A stretch of DNA of 64,000 nucleotides from Halomonas beimenensis. GTDB taxonomy: Bacteria; Pseudomonadota; Gammaproteobacteria; Pseudomonadales; Halomonadaceae. Position 1 is the stretch's first letter, and each line of letters begins with the position of its first letter. The stretch is taken from contig NZ_CP021435.1 in assembly GCF_002549795.1 (NCBI RefSeq), positions 2,108,001-2,172,000 of the forward strand, read 5' to 3'. Below are positions 28,002 to 38,920 of the stretch, one piece after another. The notes under the pieces are model-generated. The model was not told the origin of the DNA and did not search any database. It worked only from the letters and a program-made list of their open reading frames with translations. The position numbers were made by a program, and so were the translations under genes.

Positions 28002-29057
28002 ATGAGCATCCAGCAGCGTACCCGGCGCAGCACCAAGCGGGTGACCATGACGGACGTGGCCAAGCTGTCCGGCGTGTCGGCCAGCACGGTCTCGCTCTAC
28101 CTGCGTCGCCCGGACGAGGTATCCGACACCCTGGGACGACGCATCCAGGACGCCATCGATACCCTGGGCTATGTCCCCAACCTGATGGCGGGTGCCCTGG
28201 CCGCCGCCAAGACCCGGGTGATCGGGGTCGTGGTGCCGTCCATGGTCAACTCCATGTTCGCCTCCACCGTCAGCCGCATGCAGATGGCCCTGAGCCGCCA
28301 GGGCTACCAGCTGCTGCTGGGCCACAGCGAATACTCCCAAGACCAGGAGGAGTCCCTGGTCCGCACCTTCATGTCCTGGTCCCCCAGCGCCATGGTGCTT
28401 ACCGGCCTGCAGCATACCCGCGAGACCCGACGGATCCTCGCCAGCTCGTCGATGCCGGTGGTGGAGATGTGGGAGCTGGGCTCCAACGCCCTGGACACCA
28501 TGGTGGGCTTCTCCCACGAGGAGGTGGGCCGTGCCCAGGCCCGCCACCTCCTCGACGCCGGCTGTCGCCGGCTGGCCTTCATCGGCGCCCGGCTGAGCAT
28601 CGACAACCGCGCCCAGCTGCGTGCCGAGGGTGTCAAGGCGACCTGTCGCGACCGCCTGGGGGACGGTCGCTGCCATGTCGTCGATACCGGCACCGGGCGC
28701 ATGGCCGAGGCGGCGCGCCGGGCCTTCGCCGAGTTGCTCGCCGAACATCCCGACGTGGACGGCATCGTCTTCTCGAACGATGTGCTGGCCCTGGGCGCCA
28801 TCAGCCAGGCCCAGGCCCAGGGCATCCGTATCCCGGAGGACATCGCCCTGGTGGGCTTCGGCGACATGGACTTCAGCAACTGCTGCTTGCCGGCGATCTC
28901 CACCGTGCGCCCGCCCCGGGAGGAGATCGGCGACCGGATCGCCGCCAGCCTGCTCGAGCGCTTCCAGGGCCATCGCGTGGAACCGGTGATCGACCTGGGC
29001 TTCGAGCTGCTGGAGCGCGAGAGCTCGCTGCGGCCGGTCCGCCTGGCCCGGCCCTGA
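28002..29057 (+). CDS. LacI-family repressor, candidate regulator of sulfoquinovose use
   Basis: A 351-aa LacI/GntR-type regulator. The N-terminal DNA-binding part reads VTMTDVAKLSGVSASTVSLY, followed by the hinge helix N-L-M-A-G-A-L-A, and the rest is the periplasmic-binding-protein-like sensor domain. It lies between the porin and the convergent SQ operon, and perfect LacI-type palindromes are found before both and before the TRAP genes. That makes it the likely owner of those sites; its effector is inferred to be SQ or a pathway intermediate. No copy of the operator was seen before its own gene, so autoregulation is not indicated. Confidence 0.82.
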   Translation: MSIQQRTRRSTKRVTMTDVAKLSGVSASTVSLYLRRPDEVSDTLGRRIQDAIDTLGYVPNLMAGALAAAKTRVIGVVVPSMVNSMFASTVSRMQMALSRQGYQLLLGHSEYSQDQEESLVRTFMSWSPSAMVLTGLQHTRETRRILASSSMPVVEMWELGSNALDTMVGFSHEEVGRAQARHLLDAGCRRLAFIGARLSIDNRAQLRAEGVKATCRDRLGDGRCHVVDTGTGRMAEAARRAFAELLAEHPDVDGIVFSNDVLALGAISQAQAQGIRIPEDIALVGFGDMDFSNCCLPAISTVRPPREEIGDRIAASLLERFQGHRVEPVIDLGFELLERESSLRPVRLARP

Positions 29058-29058
29058 A

Positions 29059-29093
29059 CGATGACGAGGCGCCAGGTGGCGCCTCGTTCATCG
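29059..29093. terminator. Bidirectional hairpin between the regulator and the SQ operon
   Basis: ACGAGGCGCC and GGCGCCTCGT form a perfect 10-bp stem around AGGT, extended by CGATG/CATCG after a bulge. It lies between two convergent genes and lacks long T-runs. Confidence 0.5.
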
Positions 29094-29116
29094 AGTTCAC
29101 GAGACCTGCCGAGGGA

Positions 29117-29872
29117 TCACATCCCTCTCAGGCCCGAGAGGCAGAGGCTGACACCGGACCCCAGCAGCAGCACGAAGGCCACCCGGCGAATGCTGCGCGC
29201 CGACAGGGGCGGCGGGTACTGGCGGCCCAGCCAGGTGAACAGCAGCACCACCGGAATCGACAGCCCGGCCAGCACCAGGACGTCCAGGGTGATGTCCCCC
29301 TGCACGCCGACGATCAGCAGGCGCTGGAGGCAGTTGATGGCGAAGATCAGCAGCAGGCAGTCGCGAATCGCGGCATGGCTCAAGGGCTGGCGATACAGGT
29401 GAAAGACCAGCGGCGGCCCCGAGGTGGAGAACATCCCGCCCATGAAGCCCGAGAGCCCGCCGAACAGGGCGAAGGTCCAGCGGGGCGAGCGGCTACGCCG
29501 CGGCTTGGGATGGCGTACCAGCATCATGCTGCTGACGATGATGGCCACGCCCAGGATGACCTGCAGCCAACCCACGTAGTCACCGCTCAGGGCGTTCAGC
29601 GCCCAGACTCCGAGGAAGACCGTGACCAGCCCGCTCAAGGTGCTGAGCAGCACGACCTGGCGATCCAGGTTAGCGCGCTTGCGCCAGAGCGCCACCACGC
29701 AGTTGAACAGGCTGAGGATGCTGATCAGGATGGCGCCCAACGCTACCGGGGCGATGCCGAGCAGCACCACCCCGGCCATGAAGATCAGCCCGAAGGCGAA
29801 GCCGGTGATGGTCTGGGCATAGGTCGCCAATGCCACCACCAGCAGCAGCGGCAGATACGCCAGAAGCTCCAT
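29117..29872 (-). CDS. TauE/SafE-family anion exporter, probably for sulfolactate
   Basis: A 251-aa membrane protein with about eight hydrophobic segments and the two-fold repeat of the TauE/SafE family (G-F-A-F-G-L-I-F in the first half; G-F-M-G-G-M-F-S-T-S-G-P-P in the second). Members export sulfite, sulfoacetate or related C2-C3 sulfonates. It is the last gene of the SQ operon, and its ATG overlaps the stop of the sulfoquinovosidase gene (TGATG). Because the pathway ends in sulfolactate and no lyase is present, export of sulfolactate is the natural role. The long upstream frame (134 residues) is antisense noise. Confidence 0.8.
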   Translation of the reverse strand: MELLAYLPLLLVVALATYAQTITGFAFGLIFMAGVVLLGIAPVALGAILISILSLFNCVVALWRKRANLDRQVVLLSTLSGLVTVFLGVWALNALSGDYVGWLQVILGVAIIVSSMMLVRHPKPRRSRSPRWTFALFGGLSGFMGGMFSTSGPPLVFHLYRQPLSHAAIRDCLLLIFAINCLQRLLIVGVQGDITLDVLVLAGLSIPVVLLFTWLGRQYPPPLSARSIRRVAFVLLLGSGVSLCLSGLRGM

Positions 29873-31896
29873 CAGTCGCGACCCGGGACGTTCTCGAAGA
29901 GCTCGCGCCATGCGCTGCCCTGGCGAAAGAAGACCGGCGGGCGACCGTCCGGCGCGTTCACCGTCAAGCGACGCCCTCCCTCCTCCACGACGCCGCTCCA
30001 CAGATGGACCCAGGTCTCGCCGGCCGGCAGGTAGACCTCGCGGGCCGCGACCCCCTCCTCGACCACCGGGGCCACCATCAGGTCCGGGCCGTAGAGGTAC
30101 TGTGTCTGGATGCCATGGGCCTCGGGGTCGTCCTCGAAGTGCAGGAAGAGCGCACGCTGCACCGGGATGCCCAGCTCGGCCCCCTCCTCGACCAGTGCCC
30201 GGAGGTAAGGCGACAGGTGGCGGTAGACCCGGCTCATGTGGGCCAGGTGCTCGGTCAGTTCGGCGCTGTCGAACCACTGCAGGTTGTCAGTGGGACGGTT
30301 GCACTCGTGGGTGCGCATCACCGGGGTGAAGGCGGCCAGGTCGACCCAGCGCTTGAACAGCTCGGCGGTGCGCACGTTACCGAACAGGCTCGTGTAGCCG
30401 CCGATGTCGCTGTGGTGGAAGGCGTTGCCCAGAAGCCCCGAGGACAGGGCGGCGGTGATCACGGTGCCGATGCCGTCGTGGCGGGAGAAGTCCACCGACT
30501 GGTCGCCGCCCCACAGCAGCGGACAATGGGCCTGGACCCCGGTGTAGCCGGCACGCATGAAGAAGGTCGCCTCCGCGGTCTTGCCGCGCTCGGCGACGGC
30601 CTCGGCGTTGACCCTGGCCCAGCGGGTCGGCCAGCGGTTGTGCTCGACCTCCGCCGAGACGCCGTTGGCCAGCGTCACGTCCACCGGGAGGTACTCGCCG
30701 AAGTCGGCCATCCAACCGCTGAGGCCGATGTCGAGCATGTTGGCCTTGAGGATGGTGTCCTTGAACCAGGCGCATGCCTCGGGATGGGTGAAGTCCACCA
30801 CCCCGCAATGGAACTCGCCGAAGTCCACGATCGCCGCCTCGCCCCGGCCGTCGGTGGCCAGGTAGCCATGGTCCCGGGCCACCGGGTAGAGCTCGCCGTC
30901 CACACAGAGGTAGGGGTTCACGTAGCCCAGGAAGCGAATGCCGCGCGATTCGAGTTCGCGGCACCAGCCCGCCAGGTCCGGATAGCGGCTCTCGGAGGCC
31001 TGCCAGTCCCAGAACAGCCGGGCGCCGAAGCTGGTCTCGCGGATGCCCGCCCAGTCCTCACACCACAGCGCGGAGACCGCCATGTCGGCGGCCAGCGCCT
31101 GCTCGAGCTTTTCTTCCGCATGGGCCTTGCCCCGCTTGAGGCCCAGGATCACGCCCTCGTAGACCCAGTCGGGGAGCCTGGGCTGGTGACCGAACCGGGC
31201 GGCGAGGGTCTCGACCAGGCCCAGGTAGCTGGGCGCGGCGAACAGCTCGAGCCGCTCCGGCACCGCCCAGACCTGCAGCTCGTGGAAGCCGTCATGCCGG
31301 AAGTCGAAGTCGGCGTAGCTGCTGGTCTCCAGGTGACAGGCGTAGTAGCGGGAGGACAGGAAGGTCGGCTGCGGATAGTTGGTGTGGTAGTAGTTTCCAC
31401 CGGCGCGGTTCTCCAAGTCGGAACGCCAGGTCACGTAGGTGCTCTTGTCGCGGCCCACGCCGGGCTCGGAGGTCCACAGCGGGAAGTGACGGCCGCGCAG
31501 GTCCAGGTAGGACATCTGCTCGCCGCAGCCCCAGACCCGCTCGTCGCGCTCGGCGGCCAGTCGCCACCAGGTACGATTGATGCCCGGTGCGGCGTAACGG
31601 GTGGTCAGGCAAGCGCCATCCCGGGTCGTTTCCAGACGGAGTTCCAGCTGCAGCTCGTCCTCGGCATGGCGTCGGAAGGCCAGTCGATGGGCCTCGCCAT
31701 CCTGCAGCACGTCCAGGTGCGTCAAGGGTTCGCGGGCCTCGAGATAGTCCTCGATGTCGAAGTTGCCGCGGTACATGTCGAACCTGGCCTGGCCGCGTCC
31801 GACGAAGACCGCCGGGGCGTCGGAGCCATGACGAAACAGCAGGGAGTCGCCGAGGTAGACGCTGACGGCGTGCGACTCAGTGATGACGCGGATCAT
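29872..31896 (-). CDS. yihQ: Sulfoquinovosidase (GH31, YihQ type)
   Basis: A 674-aa GH31 enzyme aligning throughout with E. coli YihQ (678 aa), which cleaves sulfoquinovosyl glycerol or diglyceride to free SQ. By recall of YihQ, its nucleophile Asp405 and acid/base Asp472 correspond to D398 and D465 here. The sulfonate-recognition residues correspond at constant offset: R301 to R293, W304 to W296, Y508 to Y501; Q262 and Q288 are replaced by K254 and E280. This is the KERWY variant described for some SQases, such as the Agrobacterium enzyme. No signal peptide is present, so it acts in the cytoplasm after glycoside uptake. It is the penultimate gene of the operon. Confidence 0.92.
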   Translation of the reverse strand: MIRVITESHAVSVYLGDSLLFRHGSDAPAVFVGRGQARFDMYRGNFDIEDYLEAREPLTHLDVLQDGEAHRLAFRRHAEDELQLELRLETTRDGACLTTRYAAPGINRTWWRLAAERDERVWGCGEQMSYLDLRGRHFPLWTSEPGVGRDKSTYVTWRSDLENRAGGNYYHTNYPQPTFLSSRYYACHLETSSYADFDFRHDGFHELQVWAVPERLELFAAPSYLGLVETLAARFGHQPRLPDWVYEGVILGLKRGKAHAEEKLEQALAADMAVSALWCEDWAGIRETSFGARLFWDWQASESRYPDLAGWCRELESRGIRFLGYVNPYLCVDGELYPVARDHGYLATDGRGEAAIVDFGEFHCGVVDFTHPEACAWFKDTILKANMLDIGLSGWMADFGEYLPVDVTLANGVSAEVEHNRWPTRWARVNAEAVAERGKTAEATFFMRAGYTGVQAHCPLLWGGDQSVDFSRHDGIGTVITAALSSGLLGNAFHHSDIGGYTSLFGNVRTAELFKRWVDLAAFTPVMRTHECNRPTDNLQWFDSAELTEHLAHMSRVYRHLSPYLRALVEEGAELGIPVQRALFLHFEDDPEAHGIQTQYLYGPDLMVAPVVEEGVAAREVYLPAGETWVHLWSGVVEEGGRRLTVNAPDGRPPVFFRQGSAWRELFENVPGRD

Positions 31897-31973
31897 GATG
31901 GTGTCCCGTTGATGATGAGAAGAAGAGAGTCAAGGAGATCCGGGGAAGCAACGCCTCCCCGGGTAAGCGAGGC

Positions 31974-34201
<2,228 letters not shown>

Positions 34202-34244
34202 GATGGGCTCCTGTAGCCTGTAGAAGGGTGAAAGCTGGCCGGCC

Positions 34245-35126
34245 TCAGCCGGCGAACAGCGGTTCGGGACGCCCGGCGACCTCGACGCGCATGGCGAAGA
34301 GATCCCCGGACTCGGGATAGGCAGCGAGCTCCTCGGCCGGACGGCCGTGGCGGGCACTGGTCACGTAGAGGGTCTTGAGGTCCTCGCCGCCGAAGGCGCA
34401 CATGGTGGGGCAGCGGGCCGGGATCGGATACTCGGCGACGAGCTCGCCTTCCGGGGACAGGCGCACCACGCGACCGCCCTCGAACAGCGCCGACCAGTAG
34501 TGACCCTCGCTGTCGACGGCGGCGCCGTCCGGGCGGCCGTTGCCGAAGGGGAAGCGGTGGAAGACCTCCCGCGGGCCCAGGATCTCGCCGCTGTCGGGAT
34601 CCAGCGGAAAGCGGTAGATCACGTGATTGGGGGTGTCGGAGTGGTAGGCCCAGCGGCGGTCGGGGCTGAAGGCCACGCCGTTGGACACCAGCACCTCGCC
34701 GGCGAGGCGCCGGCAGCTCAGGTCGGCGTCGACCCGGAAGAGGCTGGCCAGGGGTTTGTCCCTGGGCTCGTGGATGGTGCCCGCCCAGAAGCGCCCCCAG
34801 GGGTCGACGCGGCCGTCGTTGAAGCGGCTGATGGAGGTGTCGGCCACCGGCCGGGCCAGGCACTCCCGGGGCCGGGCCGAGGCGTCGAGCAGCCACAGGC
34901 CCGAGCGCAGGCCGGCGATGAAGCCACCCTGCTCGCGGCGTCCGACGCAGCCGATGTGCTCGGGCATGGGGTAGGCGGTGTTCTCGCCGGTGGCGGGGTC
35001 GAAGCGATTGAGGCTCGGCGCCTCGATGTCCACCCAGTAGAGCACCCCTTCGTCGCCGGCCCAGACCGGGCACTCGCCGAGGGAGGCCTGGGCCGACAGC
35101 ACGGAGCGGAACGGGGAAGCGGTCAT
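34245..35126 (-). CDS. SMP-30 family lactonase, probable sulfogluconolactonase
   Basis: A 293-aa six-bladed propeller lactonase. The metal ligands of the SMP-30/gluconolactonase family are present: E18 in L-G-E-C-P-V-W, N149 in V-S-N-G-V-A-F and D200 in G-R-P-D-G. It would hydrolyse 6-deoxy-6-sulfogluconolactone to sulfogluconate. Its ATG overlaps the stop of the mutarotase gene (ATGA), showing tight coupling. Generic aldonolactonase is the alternative. Confidence 0.8.
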   Translation of the reverse strand: MTASPFRSVLSAQASLGECPVWAGDEGVLYWVDIEAPSLNRFDPATGENTAYPMPEHIGCVGRREQGGFIAGLRSGLWLLDASARPRECLARPVADTSISRFNDGRVDPWGRFWAGTIHEPRDKPLASLFRVDADLSCRRLAGEVLVSNGVAFSPDRRWAYHSDTPNHVIYRFPLDPDSGEILGPREVFHRFPFGNGRPDGAAVDSEGHYWSALFEGGRVVRLSPEGELVAEYPIPARCPTMCAFGGEDLKTLYVTSARHGRPAEELAAYPESGDLFAMRVEVAGRPEPLFAG

Positions 35127-36007
35127 GATGCGATCTCGGCTGTCAGGTGAATGTGGCCGACCAGCCGCTCGCCGGGCGCCAGGCGATGCATCCCGGCGGC
35201 GGCCGGATCGGCCATGTTGAGGGCGTCGTTGGCGTGGCTGACCGGCTCGATGCCGACGAAGTCGCGACCCTCGGGAGTGAAGACCACCAGATGGGTGAGC
35301 GCCTCCGAGGCCGTCAGGGTCACGGCGTGGCCACGTGACGGCCAGGCCAGGCGCGCCTCCCGCGCCCAGCCGGTGAAGCAGTGATCCAGCCCCGGCGAGC
35401 CCACCGGCCGCCGGGCGGCGAAGTCCCAGCCGGCGGGGACGGGCACATGACGCTCGGGAAGCTGGCGGGCGTCGCTCAGCCAGACGCCGTCGCAGCGGAA
35501 GGCCACCTCCAGCCCCTCGCGCAGGAAGTAGGGATGCCAGCCGAGTCCGGCCGGCATGTCCCGGTCGTCGCGGTTCTCGACCTCGAGGGCCAGCGTCAGC
35601 CGGGCCCCGTCGAGTCGCCAGCGCTGGCGGAGCCGACAGCGCCAGGGCCAGTCGGCGTCGCCGTCATGATCGAGCACCAGGGTCGCGCCGGTGGCGTCCT
35701 GGGCTTCCACCGCCCAGGCACGCTGCCAGGCGACGCCGTGCAGGCTGTGGGGATGGTCGCCGAAGTTGCGCGCCAGGCGCACCGTCTCGCCGTCCCAGGG
35801 GAAGGCCGCGTCGGCGATGCGGTTGGAATACGGCGCCAGCATGTAGCCGGCGCTGTGGCGCACGGCCTCCGCGGTGTCGGCCCGCTCGGCCTCCAGGGGC
35901 CTCAGGACGTCCCGACCGCCCAGGGTCAGCCGGGCCACGGCCCCGCCGACGGACGGAGCCAGCACCAGGCGCCAGGGCGGCGCCGCGAGCTCGAGGGTCG
36001 CGGCCAT
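35123..36007 (-). CDS. Aldose 1-epimerase family protein, probable SQ mutarotase
   Basis: A 294-aa galactose-mutarotase-like protein. Visible landmarks are N-R-I-A-D-A near residue 65, the H-P-H-S-L-H-G family stretch (here D-H-P-H-S-L-H-G-V-A-W) and G-L-G-W-H-P-Y-F. It would interconvert the anomers of SQ released by the alpha-specific glycosidase so the dehydrogenase can use them. It begins two bases after the aldolase stop and overlaps the lactonase start by four bases. A much longer frame through the aldolase is antisense noise. Confidence 0.8.
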   Translation of the reverse strand: MAATLELAAPPWRLVLAPSVGGAVARLTLGGRDVLRPLEAERADTAEAVRHSAGYMLAPYSNRIADAAFPWDGETVRLARNFGDHPHSLHGVAWQRAWAVEAQDATGATLVLDHDGDADWPWRCRLRQRWRLDGARLTLALEVENRDDRDMPAGLGWHPYFLREGLEVAFRCDGVWLSDARQLPERHVPVPAGWDFAARRPVGSPGLDHCFTGWAREARLAWPSRGHAVTLTASEALTHLVVFTPEGRDFVGIEPVSHANDALNMADPAAAGMHRLAPGERLVGHIHLTAEIAS

Positions 36008-36009
36008 CC

Positions 36010-36807
36010 TCAGTAGACGCCGCTGTTCTCTTGGGTATCGGCCTCGCCGCGCAGGGCGGCGAGGTACTCCTGGGCCCGGGACATCATCAGGCTCATGTCG
36101 GAGCCGATGGCCACGAAGGCGAAGCCCTTGGCGATGTACTCGCCCACCAGCGCCGGGTCGGCGCCGACGATGCCGCAGGGGAGGTCGCGGGCCAGGCCGG
36201 GGGCCACGGCCTCGCCGATGGCGTCCTGCACCTCCGGGTGGCGGATTTCGCCGATGCGGTCCATGGCCGCGGAGAGATCTCCCGGACCGATGAACAGGGC
36301 ATCGACCCCTTCCACCTCGGCGATCTCCGGCAGGGCGGCGACGGCCTCCGGGGTCTCCAGCTGGAGGATGACGCCGATCTCCCGGTCGGCCTCCTTGAGG
36401 TAGTCCTTGACCATGCCGTAGCGGCTGCCGCGGTGCACCGCCGCCACGCCGCGGAAGCCGCGGCCGGGGTAGCGGGTGGAGGCCACCGCCTGGCGTGCCT
36501 CCTCGGCGTTCTGGATGTAGGGGAACATCAGGGTCTGGGCGCCGCTGTCCAGCACCCGCTTGACCATCACCGGATCGTTCCAGGGCAGGCGCACCACCAG
36601 GTCCGCCGGGGTGCCGGCCACGGCCTGCATGATGGCGATGGCCTGGGGCACGTCCACCGGCACGTGCTCCATGTCGAGCACCACGTAGTCGAAGCCGGCG
36701 AAGCCGATGGCCTCGGCCACGTTGGGGCTGGCGGTCATCAGCCAGGTGCCCACCGGCACCCTGGACTCGCCCAGCCACTGCTTGAAACGGTTCTTGGGAA
36801 GCGTCAT
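36010..36807 (-). CDS. HpcH/HpaI class II aldolase, probable KDSG aldolase
   Basis: A 265-aa metal-dependent aldolase. Family residues are visible: H48 (M-E-H), R73 (V-R-L-P-W), and the metal ligands E151 (Q-L-E-T) and D177 (G-P-G-D-L-S). It should split 2-keto-3,6-dideoxy-6-sulfogluconate into pyruvate and sulfolactaldehyde. Related enzymes act on 2-keto-3-deoxy-rhamnonate or hydroxy-ketoheptanedioate; context between the dehydratase and SQ genes favours KDSG. Confidence 0.8.
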   Translation of the reverse strand: MTLPKNRFKQWLGESRVPVGTWLMTASPNVAEAIGFAGFDYVVLDMEHVPVDVPQAIAIMQAVAGTPADLVVRLPWNDPVMVKRVLDSGAQTLMFPYIQNAEEARQAVASTRYPGRGFRGVAAVHRGSRYGMVKDYLKEADREIGVILQLETPEAVAALPEIAEVEGVDALFIGPGDLSAAMDRIGEIRHPEVQDAIGEAVAPGLARDLPCGIVGADPALVGEYIAKGFAFVAIGSDMSLMMSRAQEYLAALRGEADTQENSGVY

Positions 36808-36816
36808 GTCGTCACC

Positions 36817-38550
36817 TCAGAAGATTTCGGGTTCGTCTTGTCGTTGGCCATTCTGGAGGATGTCGAAGTCGCATCCCTGGTCGGCCTGGGTCACGTGCTC
36901 CTGGAAGATCGCGGTGTAGCCGCGATCGATCCGCGGACTCGGGGCCCGCCAGGCCTGCCGGCGGGCCTCGAGCTCCTGCTCGTCGATGCACAGCTCCAGG
37001 CGGCGGGCGTCGATGTCCAGCTCGATCTCGTCGCCGTCGCGCACCAGGGCCAGGGGACCGCCCACGGCGGACTCCGGCGCCACGTGCAGCACGCAGGTGC
37101 CGTAGTGGGTCCCGCTCATGCGGGCGTCGGAGATGCGCAGCATGTCGCGCACGCCCTGGGCGAGCAGCTTCTTGGGGATCGGCAGCGCGCCCCACTCGGG
37201 CATGCCCGGCGCGCCCTTGGGGCCGGCATTGCGCAGCACCAGCACGGAGTCGGCGGTGATCTCGAGGGCCGGGTCGTCGATGCGCGCCACCAGGTCGGCA
37301 TGATTGTCGAACACCACCGCCCGGCCGCGATGGCGGGCCAGCTCGGGGTTGGCGGCGCTGGCCTTGATCACCGCGCCGTTCGGCGCCAGGTTGCCGCGCA
37401 GCACGGCGAGCGCCGCCCCCGGGGTGACCGGCTCGCCGAAGTGCCGGATGACGTCGTCGTCATAGCACTCGGCGGGCGCGATCCACTCGCCCAAGGCCTT
37501 GCCGGAGATGCCGCCGGCGTCCAGGTCCAGGTGGCCGTCGAGGCGCTTGAGCAGCGCCGGCAGTCCCCCGGCATAGAAGAAGTCCTCCATCAGGTACTCG
37601 CCCGACGGGAAGATGTTGGCCAGCACCGGGATCTCCCGGGCCACGGCGTCCAGGTCGTCCAGGGTCAGCTCGACGCCGGCCCGCCGGGCCAGGGCGATCA
37701 GGTGCACGGCGGCGTTGGTGGAGCCGCCCATGGCCATGTAGCAGCGGGCGCCGTTGAGGAAGCTCTCCCGGGTCAGGAAGTCGGAGGGCTTGAGGTCCTC
37801 CCAGATCATCTCGACGATGCGCGAGCCGCATTCGGAGGCCATGCGGATGTGGCCGGAATCCGCCGCCGGGATGCTGGAGGCGCCGGGCAGGGTCAGGCCC
37901 ATGGCATCGACGATGGACGTCATGGTCGAGGCCGTGCCCATGGTGTTGCAGGTGCCGTTGGAGCGGGTCATGCGCGACTCCAGGTCCACCCAGTCCTCCT
38001 GGGTGATGTTGCCGCTGCGCAGCTCGTCCCAGTACTTGCGGGTATGGGTGCCGGCGCCCAGGGTCTTGCCCTTCCACTTGCCGTTGAGCATCGGGCCGGC
38101 GGGGCAGAAGATCGACGGGATGTCCATGCTGATGGCGCCCATCAGCAGCCCCGGGGTGGTCTTGTCGCAGCCGCCCAGCAGCACTACCCCGTCGATGGGG
38201 TGCGAGCGCAGCAGTTCCTCGGCCTCCATGGCCAGGAAGTTTCGGTAGAGCATGGTGGTCGGCTTGACCATCACCTCGCCGAGGGACATGGCGGGCAGCT
38301 CCACCGGGAAGCCGCCCGCCGCCCAGACCGCGCGCTTGACCGCCTCGGCACGATCCTTCAGGTGGGCATGACAGGGGCTCAGGTCGCTCCAGGTGTTGAG
38401 AATGCCGACCACGGGCTTGCCCATGAACTCCTCGCGACGCAGGCCCATCTGCTGGGTGCGCTGCCGATGCGCGAAGCCACGCATGTCCTGGGAGTCGTAC
38501 CAGCGCTGGCTGCGCAGTTGGTCGATGGTGCGTCGGTCCTTGTTCATCAT
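36817..38550 (-). CDS. IlvD/Edd-family dehydratase, probable sulfogluconate dehydratase
   Basis: A 577-aa Fe-S sugar-acid dehydratase and first gene of the minus-strand SQ operon. Cysteines that would hold the cluster are C60 (L-S-P-C-H), C128 (G-G-C-D-K-T) and C201 (N-G-T-C-N-T). It resembles arabinonate/xylonate-type dehydratases and should remove water from 6-deoxy-6-sulfogluconate to give KDSG. Translation may begin at either of two adjacent ATGs. A LacI-type operator lies about 45 bases upstream. Confidence 0.82.
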   Translation of the reverse strand: MMNKDRRTIDQLRSQRWYDSQDMRGFAHRQRTQQMGLRREEFMGKPVVGILNTWSDLSPCHAHLKDRAEAVKRAVWAAGGFPVELPAMSLGEVMVKPTTMLYRNFLAMEAEELLRSHPIDGVVLLGGCDKTTPGLLMGAISMDIPSIFCPAGPMLNGKWKGKTLGAGTHTRKYWDELRSGNITQEDWVDLESRMTRSNGTCNTMGTASTMTSIVDAMGLTLPGASSIPAADSGHIRMASECGSRIVEMIWEDLKPSDFLTRESFLNGARCYMAMGGSTNAAVHLIALARRAGVELTLDDLDAVAREIPVLANIFPSGEYLMEDFFYAGGLPALLKRLDGHLDLDAGGISGKALGEWIAPAECYDDDVIRHFGEPVTPGAALAVLRGNLAPNGAVIKASAANPELARHRGRAVVFDNHADLVARIDDPALEITADSVLVLRNAGPKGAPGMPEWGALPIPKKLLAQGVRDMLRISDARMSGTHYGTCVLHVAPESAVGGPLALVRDGDEIELDIDARRLELCIDEQELEARRQAWRAPSPRIDRGYTAIFQEHVTQADQGCDFDILQNGQRQDEPEIF

Positions 38551-38590
38551 TCAGCCTCTCGGGTTCACCGCCATGGCGGACACGGCGTCA

Positions 38591-38611
38591 TTATCGTAGC
38601 GCTACGAAATA
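38591..38611. promoter_or_regulatory. LacI-type operator before the SQ catabolic operon
   Basis: TTATCGTAGCGCTACGAAATA with the perfect palindrome TCGTAGCGCTACGA at 38594-38607. It lies just downstream of the candidate -10, so bound repressor would block the minus-strand operon. Confidence 0.83.
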
Positions 38612-38637
38612 CTGTGCCACGCCAGGCCGACTGTCAA
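38609..38637 (-). promoter_or_regulatory. Promoter of the SQ catabolic operon
   Basis: TTGACA, 17 bases and CAGTAT on the minus strand. The -35 is perfect and the -10 weak. Confidence 0.55.
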
Positions 38638-38773
38638 CTTGGCGCCTAGTCCGAGCGTAACCCGCTGCCTATGTCGGCCTCGGGTCGGGCTGCAACCCTC
38701 GGTGTTTCGGGAGCTTGCCGAAGATTTACGACTTTCGTCGCATAAACATGGCATTAGCGTGCCCGGGAGCAAC

Positions 38774-38802
38774 TTGACACCCCCACGGCCCAACCCTACT
38801 AT
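38774..38802 (+). promoter_or_regulatory. Promoter of the TRAP transporter genes
   Basis: TTGACA, 17 bases and TACTAT. The operator begins within the -10, a classic repression arrangement. Confidence 0.75.
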
Positions 38803-38820
38803 TTCGTAGCGCTACGATAT
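38801..38820. promoter_or_regulatory. LacI-type operator before the TRAP genes
   Basis: ATTTCGTAGCGCTACGATAT with the same 14-bp perfect palindrome (38804-38817). Its centre is 210 bp from the operator of the divergent operon, close to twenty helical turns, so looping between the two is possible. The rest of the 370-base gap holds no gene. Confidence 0.83.
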
Positions 38821-38920
38821 GACGGCGTGATCGACACCCCGACAACCCAGACAACAATCAGAACGCGACGGCCGTCCGGCGAGACCCCTGGCCGCCAGGC
38901 GCTACTCTCGGAGAGAACGC

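Noticed and set aside
28002..29057. Gluconate (GntR/Entner-Doudoroff) regulator controlling ordinary hexonate use
   Set aside because: The protein resembles GntR-type LacI members, but no gluconate kinase or standard edd-eda pair is present and the operators sit at SQ genes.
29872..31896. Reading the GH31 gene as a plain alpha-glucosidase or alpha-xylosidase
   Set aside because: The sulfonate-binding R293, W296 and Y501 and the surrounding sulfo-ED genes fit sulfoquinovosidase much better.
35123..36778. 551-aa frame joining the mutarotase to an upstream region
   Set aside because: The upstream half lies in another frame of the aldolase gene and is Arg/Gly/Pro-rich; the mutarotase has its own ATG at 36007.
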